Assembly: GCF_010015445.1 (NCBI RefSeq)
Contig: NC_053133.1
Location: 23,641,922 to 23,705,921 of the forward strand
Origin: Perca fluviatilis
Lineage: Eukaryota > Chordata > Actinopteri > Perciformes > Percidae
Reading direction: 5' to 3'
Length of the DNA stretch: 64,000 nt
The position numbers and the translations under genes were made by a program. The notes below the pieces were generated by a model, which made no database searches, had not been told where the DNA came from, and worked only from the letters and a program-made list of their open reading frames with translations. This document shows, piece after piece, positions 1-12,600 of the stretch (position 1 is its first letter; the number at the start of each line of letters is the position of its first letter).

Positions 1-521
1 TTGTCCAATAGGTTACTGCAAGCTTGCTTAATGACTTCTACATTTCTTTCTCTCTAAGAAGGGTCGTGAGCATAACTACTTTTTTCATTAACATATTTTT
101 CATTGTATGACCCGAGGAACTGTCTGTAACACAACGCAGGATAGATGTGGGATGACTGTCCCAAGGCTGATTTTCATGATGGCTCTTCTGTAAATTAAAT
201 GTTTCCACAACTCTGGACATTCAAGGATTTTTCAGTAAAGGGCACCAACATGACAAAGACCATCAAAAGACTGCAATCGCACTATGGAAATGTGTAATAC
301 ATTCTTGTCAAATAGTGTTTATATACTGTTCTAATTTATGATTTATATAAAGTTATGGCTCTTGAGATTTTTATCATATCAAACCCCATTTCACCGATCA
401 ATAAATCAACCTAGACAGAAATCGAACAAATTACAATTTTAACATTTTTATTTGAACGTACAAGGAGAAGCATTTGAATATGTTTGGTTTTTCAGGAAAC
501 ATGCGCAAATGTGTGTCTTAC
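1..521 (-). other. Intron following coding exon 9 (incomplete)
   Basis: Both strands were read for the expected next exon (rest of EC5 with an RxCxC block). None is present. The sequence is AT-rich without a recognisable repeat. Confidence 0.6.
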
Positions 522-630
522 CTTCCCTGTCAACAATTGTGAAGTTTGGATTGGTGGAACTTATGCTAAAGACAAACTTGTGTCCAACAAGGGGTTCATC
601 TGTGTCAACAGCACTTATGGTCTGAATCAG
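522..630 (-). CDS. Cadherin coding exon 9: start of EC5, last exon in window
   Basis: This 109-bp exon encodes [36 protein letters not shown] and one base of the next codon (phase 1). NFT is a potential N-glycan site. It is 9 bp shorter than the 118 bp I recall for CDH6 and CDH9, a shortening shared with CDH10. Acceptor CCGCAG, donor GTAAGA. The next exon is not found in the remaining 521 bases. Confidence 0.93.
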
Positions 631-3600
631 CTGCGGAGAAACAAAGTATGAGAAAACACAAGGAAGCTTGTAAATCTTCCCCTTAGAAGGTAAATCTGAA
701 AGCATCTAATCTTAAACACAGAAAAAAAACATTCACTGAGAGTAAACTGGGGCCAATCGGATACATTGTAGACTAATCTGCAATTAGTGAGGAGTGTTTA
801 GACAATTAAGGGATTTGAGGTCTCTCGAAACTCCAAAGCTATAAACGCATGTGGCTTTAGAGTGAATGACTGTCCCCCAACACAGATCTGTCAGTACGCA
901 CCGTGCGCATCATGGAGGGAGCATTGTGGATGCAGACATTTCCTCTGTAAATGTCAGGAAGAGACTGATAGATGATCACTGCCAACTTCTGTTTGGCATT
1001 TTGCCCAATAAGACTGAAAATGGTTTCCTCATATAGGAAATGCTTCTAAGACCACAGCCTCACAATAACCACATGTGTTACCTGCTTCCAAGTTCATTTA
1101 ATTGAAGGTCATGTACGTATCCATGCATATTCTGGTGGCTAAGCACCTCTGACACACACATCTAATCAAATATGACCACAAGCACACACGTGCACAATTT
1201 GATATGACTTATAGTTCAGCAACATTATGTTTAACAGTCTAAGTAGACAACAATACTAATAACTTATAATGAACATGGACCTATATAAAATGATAATACA
1301 GGTAGTGCTGGGTATCGTTCAAAAAATTTCGATACCAATACCGTGAATTCGATACCGGTTCCTGAACGATAGTTTTTTTTCGATACCAATTTTATAAAAT
1401 CTATTTTAACAAAAAAAATATTACATTACGGTACAAATCCTTTTTCACCTCCTGCTACGTGAGCCCAGTCTCTGTGCGTAACGTAGAGTTTTTTTCCTGC
1501 GTGTCTCTACTAGGGCTGTGCTCGATTGAAGAAATTCTTAGTCGACTAACACTCATTCAATTTTATTGACGAATCGATTAGTTGATTTAATCGACAGATC
1601 TGTAAATCTGAGTTTCTCCGCAAAGAGTCATGCAAAAGCACCACTTTAATTCTTGCGTTTACCAGAGATGTGCTCGTACGTTTCTTGGAAAGAAGTCATT
1701 CAGTATGAAAAAAAGCATAAAACATGACTAATCGACTAAAGAAATCTAAGTTGACTAAGACCAAAACGACCGATTAGTCGACTAATCGACTAAGAGGGAG
1801 CAGCCCTAGTCTCTACGATGTTTAACGTTAGACAGCCAATCACCAGCATTATTAGATCTTGGTAGAAGCATGCTGCATGCTTTATTGGCTCACTGACGCT
1901 GATGAGATTTTCTCCGTAGGTATTGAAATTTGGTATTAAATGAGGAGGCATTTTTCGATACTCGATACTAAGGAGGCATTTTGGTCCGTGCCTAAAAAGT
2001 ATTACATTCGGTACCCAGTCCTACTGATATGGGTGGTACTTCAGCAACATTATGTATAACAGTCTAAGTAGATCACAATACTTATAACTAATAATAAACC
2101 TGAACTTTTATTTAAATGATAATGTAAGCCAAACATATCCTTCTTTCAGTATGTCATATATAAGCTCATGAATTTTCCGCACCTGTCCTGCTTTGACATT
2201 CTCACAGACAAATGTGTCATAGGACATTGCAAACTCAGGGGCGTTGTCATTGACATCTAAGACCTTGATGAACACAGGCACTCGAGTTGTCTGACGTGGG
2301 TTATCTGAAACAAAAAGATTAAAATAAATAAATCACAGCATGTTTCTTTGAAGAATTAGAAATAAAGAAGCACCTTGACAAAAGTCAGTAAAGGCCATAT
2401 ATTAGGGACTGCAACATAAAATACAAAACGTACTTATTTCAGTGGCCACCACAGAAATGTTGTGCCATTTAGACATTTCTCTGTCCAGTGCTTTCAGTGT
2501 TGTGATGGTGCCGTTCACAGAATCAATGTTGAACAGCCTCTCTAGATCTGTATGCCGATCAATGGAGTATCTGAAAGAATAACGTGCAGACATGTAGTTA
2601 ATACAATGAAAATAAAAAGAACACGCCTTGATCTGTGAACATGTAGCGACTTGTGTATCTCTGACATTTGCATACCTGTAATATTGCTCATAAAAAGTAT
2701 TTGTTTTCTGCTTGCACAGATCTCTCTTCACAAGACAAACATAACCTCTTTACTTCATACAATCCACAATGTACTTTACACAGTACATCAGTTGAATCCA
2801 AAATAAATATCTCCTCCCTATTGTCCAAGGATGATACATCTTTTCCTCGTGCCTGCTCATTTGTCATAGTCAACTTTCATATTCCACTGAAATTTGAATA
2901 TGCAACACAATACGCCGTGTGGCATGGGCCGAGAGTGGCATATCAGGCAGGCGCCATATGTTCTGAATGACAGTACTGAGCTGTGTGAATCGATACAGCA
3001 AATTAGGCTCTTTGACTTTGTGCAGTGCCACTGAGGGCTTACATTATTCCGGGAAATAAACAGTGTTTGTATTCACTTCACAGGGCCGCCGCCGCCATCT
3101 TCCACAGGGAAATAACCAGGAGGGACCCATGAATAATATCCCCCCCCCAGCCCCACACACACCGACACATGGTCAGGCTGATGGATTAGATTTAGCCAAG
3201 TGGGCACAATTTCATCATCCTGCTGAAAGAGCTGATAAGAGGAGAGTTTTTATTTCTACCATGTGTTGCTTGTTTTCTTATTGATTTTTATACCACTACA
3301 ATTACAGCTGGGACAATGAGTTTTGAAACAATCGCATTACCACAATAACGAATTACGTCCACTTGGTCGGTGAGGAAATCTCTGCTTAACAGGTCATTGA
3401 TTAATTCCTAAGTTTGTTAAATAGCGAGGAGATAATTCCCAAGGAGAATGACTTTGCTGTGACAAAGGTAGGGAAGGGATTTGGCATGCGGGAGGGAGTC
3501 TGGCACTGTTTAGGGTCTAAACACTTCTAGCTGTGTCTTGTAGCATACTTGACTGGCTTGTTGCCAGCATCGGGGTCCCTGGCCGACACCACACCGACGA

Positions 3601-6600
3601 AGCTGCCAGCAGCTGTGTCCTCATGCACCTCGATGATGTAAGGGTTCCTGGTGAAAACGGGAGGCTCGTCCACATCCTCTACGGTTACCTTGACTGTGGC
3701 GTAGTCTTTGAATTGCAAACCGTGGATGAACCTTGCGTCTAAGTAGGTGTTTTTCACCTCCACTCTGAACTCATAGTCCCTCTTATTTTCGTAATCCAGT
3801 GCCTGGAGATGAAAGAGCACCAGAAGTCAAGCTGTAGACCGTTCCATAAAAACAGTCCGTCTCCAGGATTTTGATAAGCAATTCATTGCGTTTCCTTTGT
3901 CTGCCTTTATCTTATTCATACTCTAAATTCTAAGTTACAAATCCAAGTGAGGGATACTGATCTTGCAAGATCTCAGGGGGAGAACTAAAAAGAGTTTCTT
4001 GCGAATTACCACTTTATATTATTCATTTCACAGACTTCGAGTATCTGATTTTACACTGCAGTTCAAAAATAAATGCTGTCATGTCTCCCTTACATGAATA
4101 AACGCTATCGCGCAGCTTTTTCTAATCTGAAAAAGTACTACTTTGTCTTTCCATTAAAGTTAAATGTAAATATTGAGATGAGATTTTTTTAAAGACAGCT
4201 CAAATTTACAGTTGTTGCAATTAAAACATGTACTAAATTGAAGAGAAACTCCTACTGTAAAGATTAAAGACAACTACTAGAAATTATGATGGCAGGTTTG
4301 TAAAATATGGTATTAGCTGGTATTTCATTCAAAAAGAAGCATGTTCACATACTAAACAACAAAAAACATATTCTACTGGAATTTTGCCTTGAGTTTAAAA
4401 GACATATTTTCTGTTCAGGTGGTATTTTTGATGTAGTAGTAGTAGTAGTAGTAGTAAGACTTTTTTATAAATTTTTTTGAAAGGCTTTCCTTGAAACACT
4501 TCAGCATGTGTTGAAGGCAATTTTTGGCAGCTGTATGAAAACATGTCACTATTCACAAGAAAGGTTTTGCCTGATTGGACAGCCATTATCAGTTAAGAAA
4601 TAGTTAAACGACTGCTCACAGTTTGATGCCGGTTGCAGTCTACAAAGCACGAAGCAGTGTAATGCATAAAAGAAGACTATATAGCACATAAAAGGAAAGG
4701 CAAATTACCCCAAAAATATGTTACCTTTTTGATTATGATGACTCCCTCTTGTGTGGTTTGGTCAGTGATAATGTTGAACGTGTCATGACCACCGACGATA
4801 CTGTACTCCATCTCAGCATTACGCCCGACATCTGGATCATCAGCCTTAATACGTCCAATGGCACCTCCAATCTCTGTCGACTCCACAGCTGTCACACGGA
4901 AGGAATCTGCACATGGCAGTGAATGAAACAATCTCATTACATGTTTGTGTGAGTGTGTCAAGAGTCCATGTAAGAGACTTGTGTTTAATTTGTAACTAAA
5001 GTTCCCTCATGTTTAAAAGTCTGTTACAAAGCATTACAGCACAGGGCCAAAGGCCTCTTACGGTTAGCAAAGCGTGGCGGACTGTCGTTCACGTCGGAGA
5101 GGGTGATGCTGACTGTTGTTGTCCCTGAAAGCCCGCCCATCTGTCCGGCCATGTCTTTAGCTTGGATCACAACCTGGTAGTTTTCCTTGACTTCTCTGTC
5201 CATGCCAGGCAGGGCTGTCTTGATGGTGCCTGGAGGAAAAATTGCATTATTTCCACCACTTTTGCCATTTTAAAGGAAAACTTCATTTGAAAATGTACGC
5301 GCTGCCTTACGGAAAATTAGATAAGATTAAGATCAATTCCATTGCTGTGCTCAACCATGTCTCCTTGAAAATTGCATTTATATACTACTAATTTGGTTTG
5401 CCAATTACGTTTTGAGGGGAAATGTAATTGCTGCCTGGATTATGTTCCCTGGCAACGCTTTTCTAGCATCAGAAGTTTACAGTATGTACAGCATGCAAGT
5501 CGTAGGAGGTGGTCTGAATGGATGTGCCTGAAAAGCGCAGGATTTTGAACCTAACCACACGCAGGACTCGGGATGTCAAACAACAAAGGCTTTTCGGTCA
5601 AAGATTACTTCTGGGTTGCTGCATACATTGTGCCCAGCTGTTTCTTGTCAGATCCACTGCCTAAAGCTGTATGTTGAATCGCATTGTTCTTTCTCTTTTG
5701 TCCACGTTAAATAAACACATCCAATGTGTAAACAAGACCTTTGACGTCCATTTATCTCTGCTTCAAGCTCACAGAGCTATTTAATCTGTACCGAACACCC
5801 ACAGATGAAACTGGCCTTGTCTCATCAACCTATTAGTTAGACTGCAAGTAAGCACAAAATGTCAGATATTACTTGCATCTAATTTAAGACATGCTGCAAA
5901 TAAATAATGTAAGTATAGGCTTAAAAAGGCTTTGCCTTTTAAGCTTCTTGAGTCACAGACTATGGTCATTGATAAGTGATTTCTTATACAAGAAGTCCAA
6001 CGTAAAATGGTTGAAGAAATGTTATAACTACTAACAGCGTTGCAAAATTCCGGGAATTTTCAAAGTTGGAAACTTTCCATGTTAATTAATGGGAATAAAC
6101 GGGAATTAATGGGAATAAACTGAATATTTTTGATATTGCTTGTTATAATACTGTTAATATATAACAGGGAACTTACATGTAGTTGAAGAAAAACCCCATC
6201 TTGCAGCATAATCTTGGTTAAAACAATCTGATTTAATGCAACTTCAGTTGAATGTCCTCCCTATATATTCGTCAATGACATGCACGCACGCAGAAATCAG
6301 CATAGGCTACTACATACTTGCCAACATTTAGTTTTTAAAATACGGGAGGGGGGGGTAATACATAACCCATTGCTATTAACTTATGTGTGTTAATTGTATA
6401 GCACACAGCGCTGATGGTTCCCTTAGCACGCATATAACCATAACCATAGTAAATCAAAGGCAGCATGCTAGCTACCTTCATATATTAAGATAAAAGTCAA
6501 TGGTTTGGGCTACTACTTAGCCTACTGCAGGGCTATTGAGGCCACACCCATTGCACAGATCATTTCTAGAATCCAACATTCAGCAGCAGATCGAAGCTGT

Positions 6601-9600
6601 TTGAAGACAGTACTGCATTTGAGCCCAAGGACTACATCCCATCCAAATTCCCTTAAATTCCGTTAATTCCCATGAAAGTTTCCAAATTGCAATGTTTCCA
6701 AAATTCCCCAGCTAAACTTTCCATGGAAAGTTTCCGGAAATTTACCGGAAAATTTCCGCCCATTTGCAACCCTGCTAACGTGCAGTAGTTTTAAAAAAGA
6801 AATAAAGGTGCAGGAGCCGGTTGCACCAGCTGTTTGTAAGTTCAAACTGGGCGTAGTAATAACAGTAATAAAGGTACATTATATTAAGTAGGCATACTTA
6901 AAATGGGTTGCACCACACTGAGTAGTTCTTTCGTAGGGCTTAGTTGTTTCTAATTATTTACACCTGGTTACTTCTAGAGGTAACAACCGAGTAGCATATG
7001 GACCAATTTGTCTTCTACAACGATAAAAATGCAACATATGGTGTCCCGTTAAGAGGCACACATTTTGCAGAATCAGACTGAATAAAGAGTAACATCATTA
7101 ACATCTACAGTAGACATGAATAGAAACAAAAATGTCGCAATATATTTTCAATGTTGTAGCTTCATGATTTTAAAGTGCTCATATTATGCTCATTTTCAGG
7201 TTCATAATTGTATTTTGATGTTATATCAGAACAGGTTTACATGGTTTAATTTTCAAAAAACACCTTTTTTTTGTTGAGCTGCAGCTCCTCTTTTCACCCT
7301 GTGTGTTGAGATCTCTGTTTTAGCTATAGAGTGAGGCATCACACTTCTGTACCATCTTTGTTGGGAGTCGCACATGCGCAGTAGCTAGGTAAGGACTACT
7401 AGCCAGTCAGAAGCAGAGTATGAGGGCGTGCTACGCTAGCAGCTAGGCAAGCATTATAACGTGTGTTACAAAGTGACGCACATTCTTCACGGAAGTAAAG
7501 GCTGGACTACAATAGAGCTGTTTGGAGCAGTTTGTGAACAGCGTTTTCTGTTGGAGATGGTAAGTCCCTTTGGGGTCACTTTGTAAACCTATTACATGCC
7601 CAAAAAAAGATATTTAACACAATAAAGGAAAGGGAAAAAGCTAAAATGCATAATATGAGCACTTTAAAGGTTGAGTTAAAAACATTTTTAGCCTGCGATT
7701 TTGAAGTATCTTGTTTAAATTTATGTAGTTTTGCCTTAAAAGCTTAAGGCTGCTCTTGTCACAGGACATCTGACTGCCTGAGGAGGTGCTTGTATAAGCC
7801 TCCTCACCCACAGAAGGATTATCTTGTGGGCTGGCATCTTGACTATTCATTTGACTGGATTACAGACACACAGAGTGATTGACAGCATGATAGGCTGTCT
7901 GTAGGGCTGGATGTCTGACAGTTGGTTGGGTGAAGGTCTTCAGAGCGTGATTGGTCTTTCAATTCACTTTGACCACCAAAGTCGACTGCAAGTGAAGCCT
8001 CTCCAATCCTATCCAGTACCAGTAATGAATAAGGTCCCACCTCTGGTTTTGGACCTGCTTCAGTTGGAACATGTTTCTATCTAGGGAAGTGGCCTGGCTT
8101 TTTAGGTCACTCCTTTTCTTTATTTATAGATCTCTTTATTCGATTACTTAAGCGTCCTTCTGTTGATGATGCTGTTATAGAACTTTGACCTGTAGTCAAG
8201 TAAAGATTTTTATTTTTTTTTCCATCACAAGACTTAGACGAATAATATCATGACAAGGCCATGTGGTATCTCTTAATGTTATTGAAATAGAAAAATAAGT
8301 TGTGCTCCAAAAATGAGTTGGTTACTTATTGGCCCCATGCTACACCCTTCCACAAAGTTTCATGAAAATGGGGCCAGTAGTTTTTCCACAATCCTGCTGA
8401 AACGAACCAAACTAAAGACATAACCTACACATTACAGAAAAATGTACTAGCTAAGACATTACTTGACTTGACTGGTGCAACCCAATTTAGAACCTCGTTA
8501 GTTTGAAACTAGTTAGTGGTTAATTACTATGAATATAGGAAGGACATTATGCAAAAAACTTCTCTTCTCTAAACAGCTGGTGCAAACCAATCCAGATCTA
8601 TAAATGGTACTTAATTGAAAGTTGAAAGATACAATGAAATCAACTATAAACATTTCAGCTGAAACAAGACATCTCAGTGATGTGCTCCTAAAAGTAATTA
8701 TTTTTTAGTTTAGTGGAGTACAATCATTTTTTATTTTTTTTATATGACTTAATTCTCAAAGACTTTGCAGTGCGAGATATCTGTTTACAGACTTGCATCC
8801 AAGAGATCTTGCTGGGTTCTGCTTACCATTTTCAGAATCCACAGAGAAGTATGGTTGTCCCTGTAGAATGCTATAGACAAGCTTGGCGCTGTTCCCATAC
8901 GTCTGATCATCAGCATCATTGGCAGTCACGGTGACAACTGATGTACCTGAGAGAGAGAAAAAAAAAAAAAAGAACATGCAAAGTCAATTTGAATGGCAAA
9001 GCAGTGATACTGCACGACATTATCAAATAACTAACTCACTGTATTTGTATTTACTTTGCTTTTGAAATATCAGGGCCATGGTTTAAAATCTAATTAGTTG
9101 GCTATAAAAAGGCAGCGAGGTCTTAGTAAAATCAATCCGGAACATTAGTAGTCATCTCTTCCCTTTTTATCTAAGAAACAACAAGGTAGTTGCTGCAGCT
9201 GGCGGAACTGTGAAACAAAAGTGATAGTCGTGCAGACTGCTTCTCTTCTGGCACCTCAGTGGAAGTGATAGCTCTGATTACACCCTGGTGTCCTTGTAGA
9301 TGGTTCTCTCTAAATGCCAGTGAGACTCAAAGGTGCTACGTCATCAAGGTTTCCACAGTATATATCACGGGGCGCTGATGATGTTTTATTATTCAATCTT
9401 TTACCATACCCTACTAATAAACAAGTACGTTTGTTGCACAACTAAATAGGGATGTCCCAATCAGCTTTTTTGACTCCCGATCCCATCCCGATCTTTTAAA
9501 TATTGAATATCTGCCGAAAACCGAGTCCCAATTCGATACTTGTCGTTGCTCGGATAATAGCACACAAGGTTGTTTTTTTTATTTTAAACAAAAAGAACTA

Positions 9601-12600
9601 AGTAAACAAAGTAACTAAAATGTGTCTTAAGCTTAATACATTTTGAGTTACTGCAGCAAATTAGTCATCTTCTGCTGTAAAAAAAATAAAATAAAGAAAG
9701 TGTACTAAGAAAGACAGATTATTTTACTTGTTGCCAAGCGCTGGCAAGCTACGAGACCCTCTCTGGAAAGACACTGGTGAGTGGCCGCGCCCATCTTGGT
9801 TTAAAAATGCCAGCATTCCAGGCAGTCTGGCGGTGCGTCTATGGTGTAGGGCGTGTATGGATAAAAAGCTGTGATCACTACAAGCTGATGTACATGATCG
9901 GGGTAAGGTAAACAGGGTGAGTGCCGATACCTGATCATTAAAAACAAAAAGCCAAAATCGGCTCCGATCCGATAACTGTGATCGGGAACGGGACATCCCT
10001 ACAACTAAATGTAATGTTGAGTTGTAATCAACTTATGTATTGAAACACTTAAATAGCTAATCTAGTCATAAAGTATGTATCTTTACAGACTCCTGGCTAA
10101 AAGTACCCTGGTTGCACTTACAGCCAGTGTTGCTTTTAGCTTAGCAAAGCCATATTACTGATGCATCAGTTGTCAGAGCCAGAGGTGTGGCAACATTAGA
10201 TAAATACTGCCAACTGGAATATAATGACTGTGGTCAGGGACACTGTATTGGTGTTATCAGCTGGGATTACACCCAGCGACCGATATTGAAAGAGATATTT
10301 GGCAGTATTAAACATTATAACCTACTCTATCATATCACTAAAACCCCAACCTCAACAACCAATTGATATAGCTGCTTGGATACGTGTCATTTCTGTGCTA
10401 AGTAAATAAAAACGATGAAACTAATAAATATGTAAGCTTAGTAGGAGCTATTTTTCTCTCAGATGTTCTGTCATTGAGTCACTTCCATATTAAGTCCTGC
10501 GTAAGCCACCCAAGCGTTTCAATAACTCCACATTGCAAATAATGTCCTTGGCATTCAGGAGACCTCTGCCGTGTCCTGTTTAGGGTCGGACTGTCTCCGT
10601 GCATACTAATGAACCCGTGAACATCTGTCCCACTTAGTCCCAGCACTGATAGCATAAAAGGGAGCTGCTGATTTTTCATGGCTGGCTGGGCTGATTAACC
10701 AGTGTGTTCAGTCTGAACATATAAGGCAGTTTATCAGTCCAGAAACGAGTAGTGGTGACCCTGACCCACCTTTTGCCAGTATCCATGCAGCCGAGAAATC
10801 TAAGAACAGTGCACTATGAATTTCAAATAGGCCATTGTTATTTGTCATATAAGACAATTGGGTTTTGATTTACCCTTGATTGCTCCTGTGTATTAATTTG
10901 TGGTTGCATAATTGAGGATTGATTTCAAGCTGCATGCATTATTTTCATAAGCTTTGTTTATATTCCTTGCCAATTGCTTTATTTATATGACTTGAATAGG
11001 ATGAAGTGAAGGGCAATGAAGCAAATCCTTAATTGGAAAGACTTTAACAATCTAAACTTTCAATATTTCTACTGCCTATTAAAATGGCAAATGGCATTAC
11101 TAGTTATGAATACCCAATGAGCCTGACCAAACAAATAACAAGCACAAAAACGGTAAATAACTTTGAAGAACTGAATATGGCGTCACAATGGGACAGTGCA
11201 TCCGGCTGATGAACAACACTGTTCAGTGGTTTTTCTACATTGCCTGAAAAGTGTTTTTTTGCAGCATTGTATTAATTATATATTGACAAATGTATGAATA
11301 CATAAATACATACACAAATAAAGTATGGCTGCAACCTATGATTATTGAATTTACAGGTTTATCTGCGGGTTATTTTCGAGTTTGTTTATTCCACTGAAAT
11401 AACAATAATAAAATGCAACAAAAAATGATTTTTACCAGTCTATGGGGACTTCTTCAAATTGCATGTTTTGTCCAACTAACAGCCCAATCAACAGTTTACA
11501 ATATAAAACATGGAAAAGCAGCAAATCCCAAATTAGAAAAAGTTGGGCATTTGTGCTGGAAAAATCCAGCCATCTCTAAAAGAACTAAAACGAATCATAA
11601 CTTACCAACTTCGGACATTTCAGGGACACTGGCGAAGTAGATTTCCTTTGCAAACCTTGGCTCATTGTCGTTAATATCGTGGATTTTTATGTTAAATTCA
11701 GTGTCAGGCTCCAGCTCTGCATTGGTTTTCCTATCCAGGACCTTTGCAATGAGCGTGTACATAGCTTTCTCTTCCCTGTCCAGCCTCTTGGTGGCATGAA
11801 TATCCCCAGACTTCTCATCAATCAGGAACAGGGTGCCTGCCCCTTCTCCAGTCAAAACATACCTCACATTGCCATCACCTTTGTCCATGTTGGAGTGCAG
11901 CTGAAAAAGTAAGGAGACACATTTTATACATATAGAGTCAAACTTGTACAAATATAGCAATGTTGTATGGGGTTGTAATTGCACAATCTTCAGACAAGAA
12001 AACACACTGTTGCCATTTTGTGTAACCAATGGAAAAAGAGTTATCCAGAATATTTACAAGTCCTAAGCATTGTCCCTTGAACACCTCTCCACATTTTTTT
12101 TTTTTTTTTTTTTTTGCTGTGGCTTAAAATAAGATACTTAAATAATAATAAGACAAAATAAATAAATTTCTGGCCATGGGTCTCCCAGTTTAGGAGTATA
12201 CCCAAGGATGTTTTTGTCTTGGCATTACTAAGAAAAAAAAGGTTTGTTCTACATGTCTTCAATTTTAGCTTTATGCCCTGTTTCCAATTCTCTTTTTTTT
12301 ATTTTATTTTTTTTATTTTAAACTATTGCATGCATCCGTTTCAGCTAACATTTATGAACTTTTAACTCATTATTGTCCTTCACACGCCTCTCAAGTTGGC
12401 CAATTTACACAACTTGTAGCTATTTTTGTTCTTGATACATTTTTTTCTTGTATCTCGACACTTAGGTTAGTTTGTATTTTTCATCCCCGAGTTGATTTAC
12501 GTAACATGCAGTAAATAAACAGTGCATGCTACGTGACTTCCTTGGGAATGAATACATTGAATAAACTGTACTGTTTGGCCAAGTGGGGCTCCACTACATT

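Noticed and set aside
11679..11912. Plus-strand frame opposite cadherin coding exon 2
   Set aside because: Antisense shadow of a well-supported exon.
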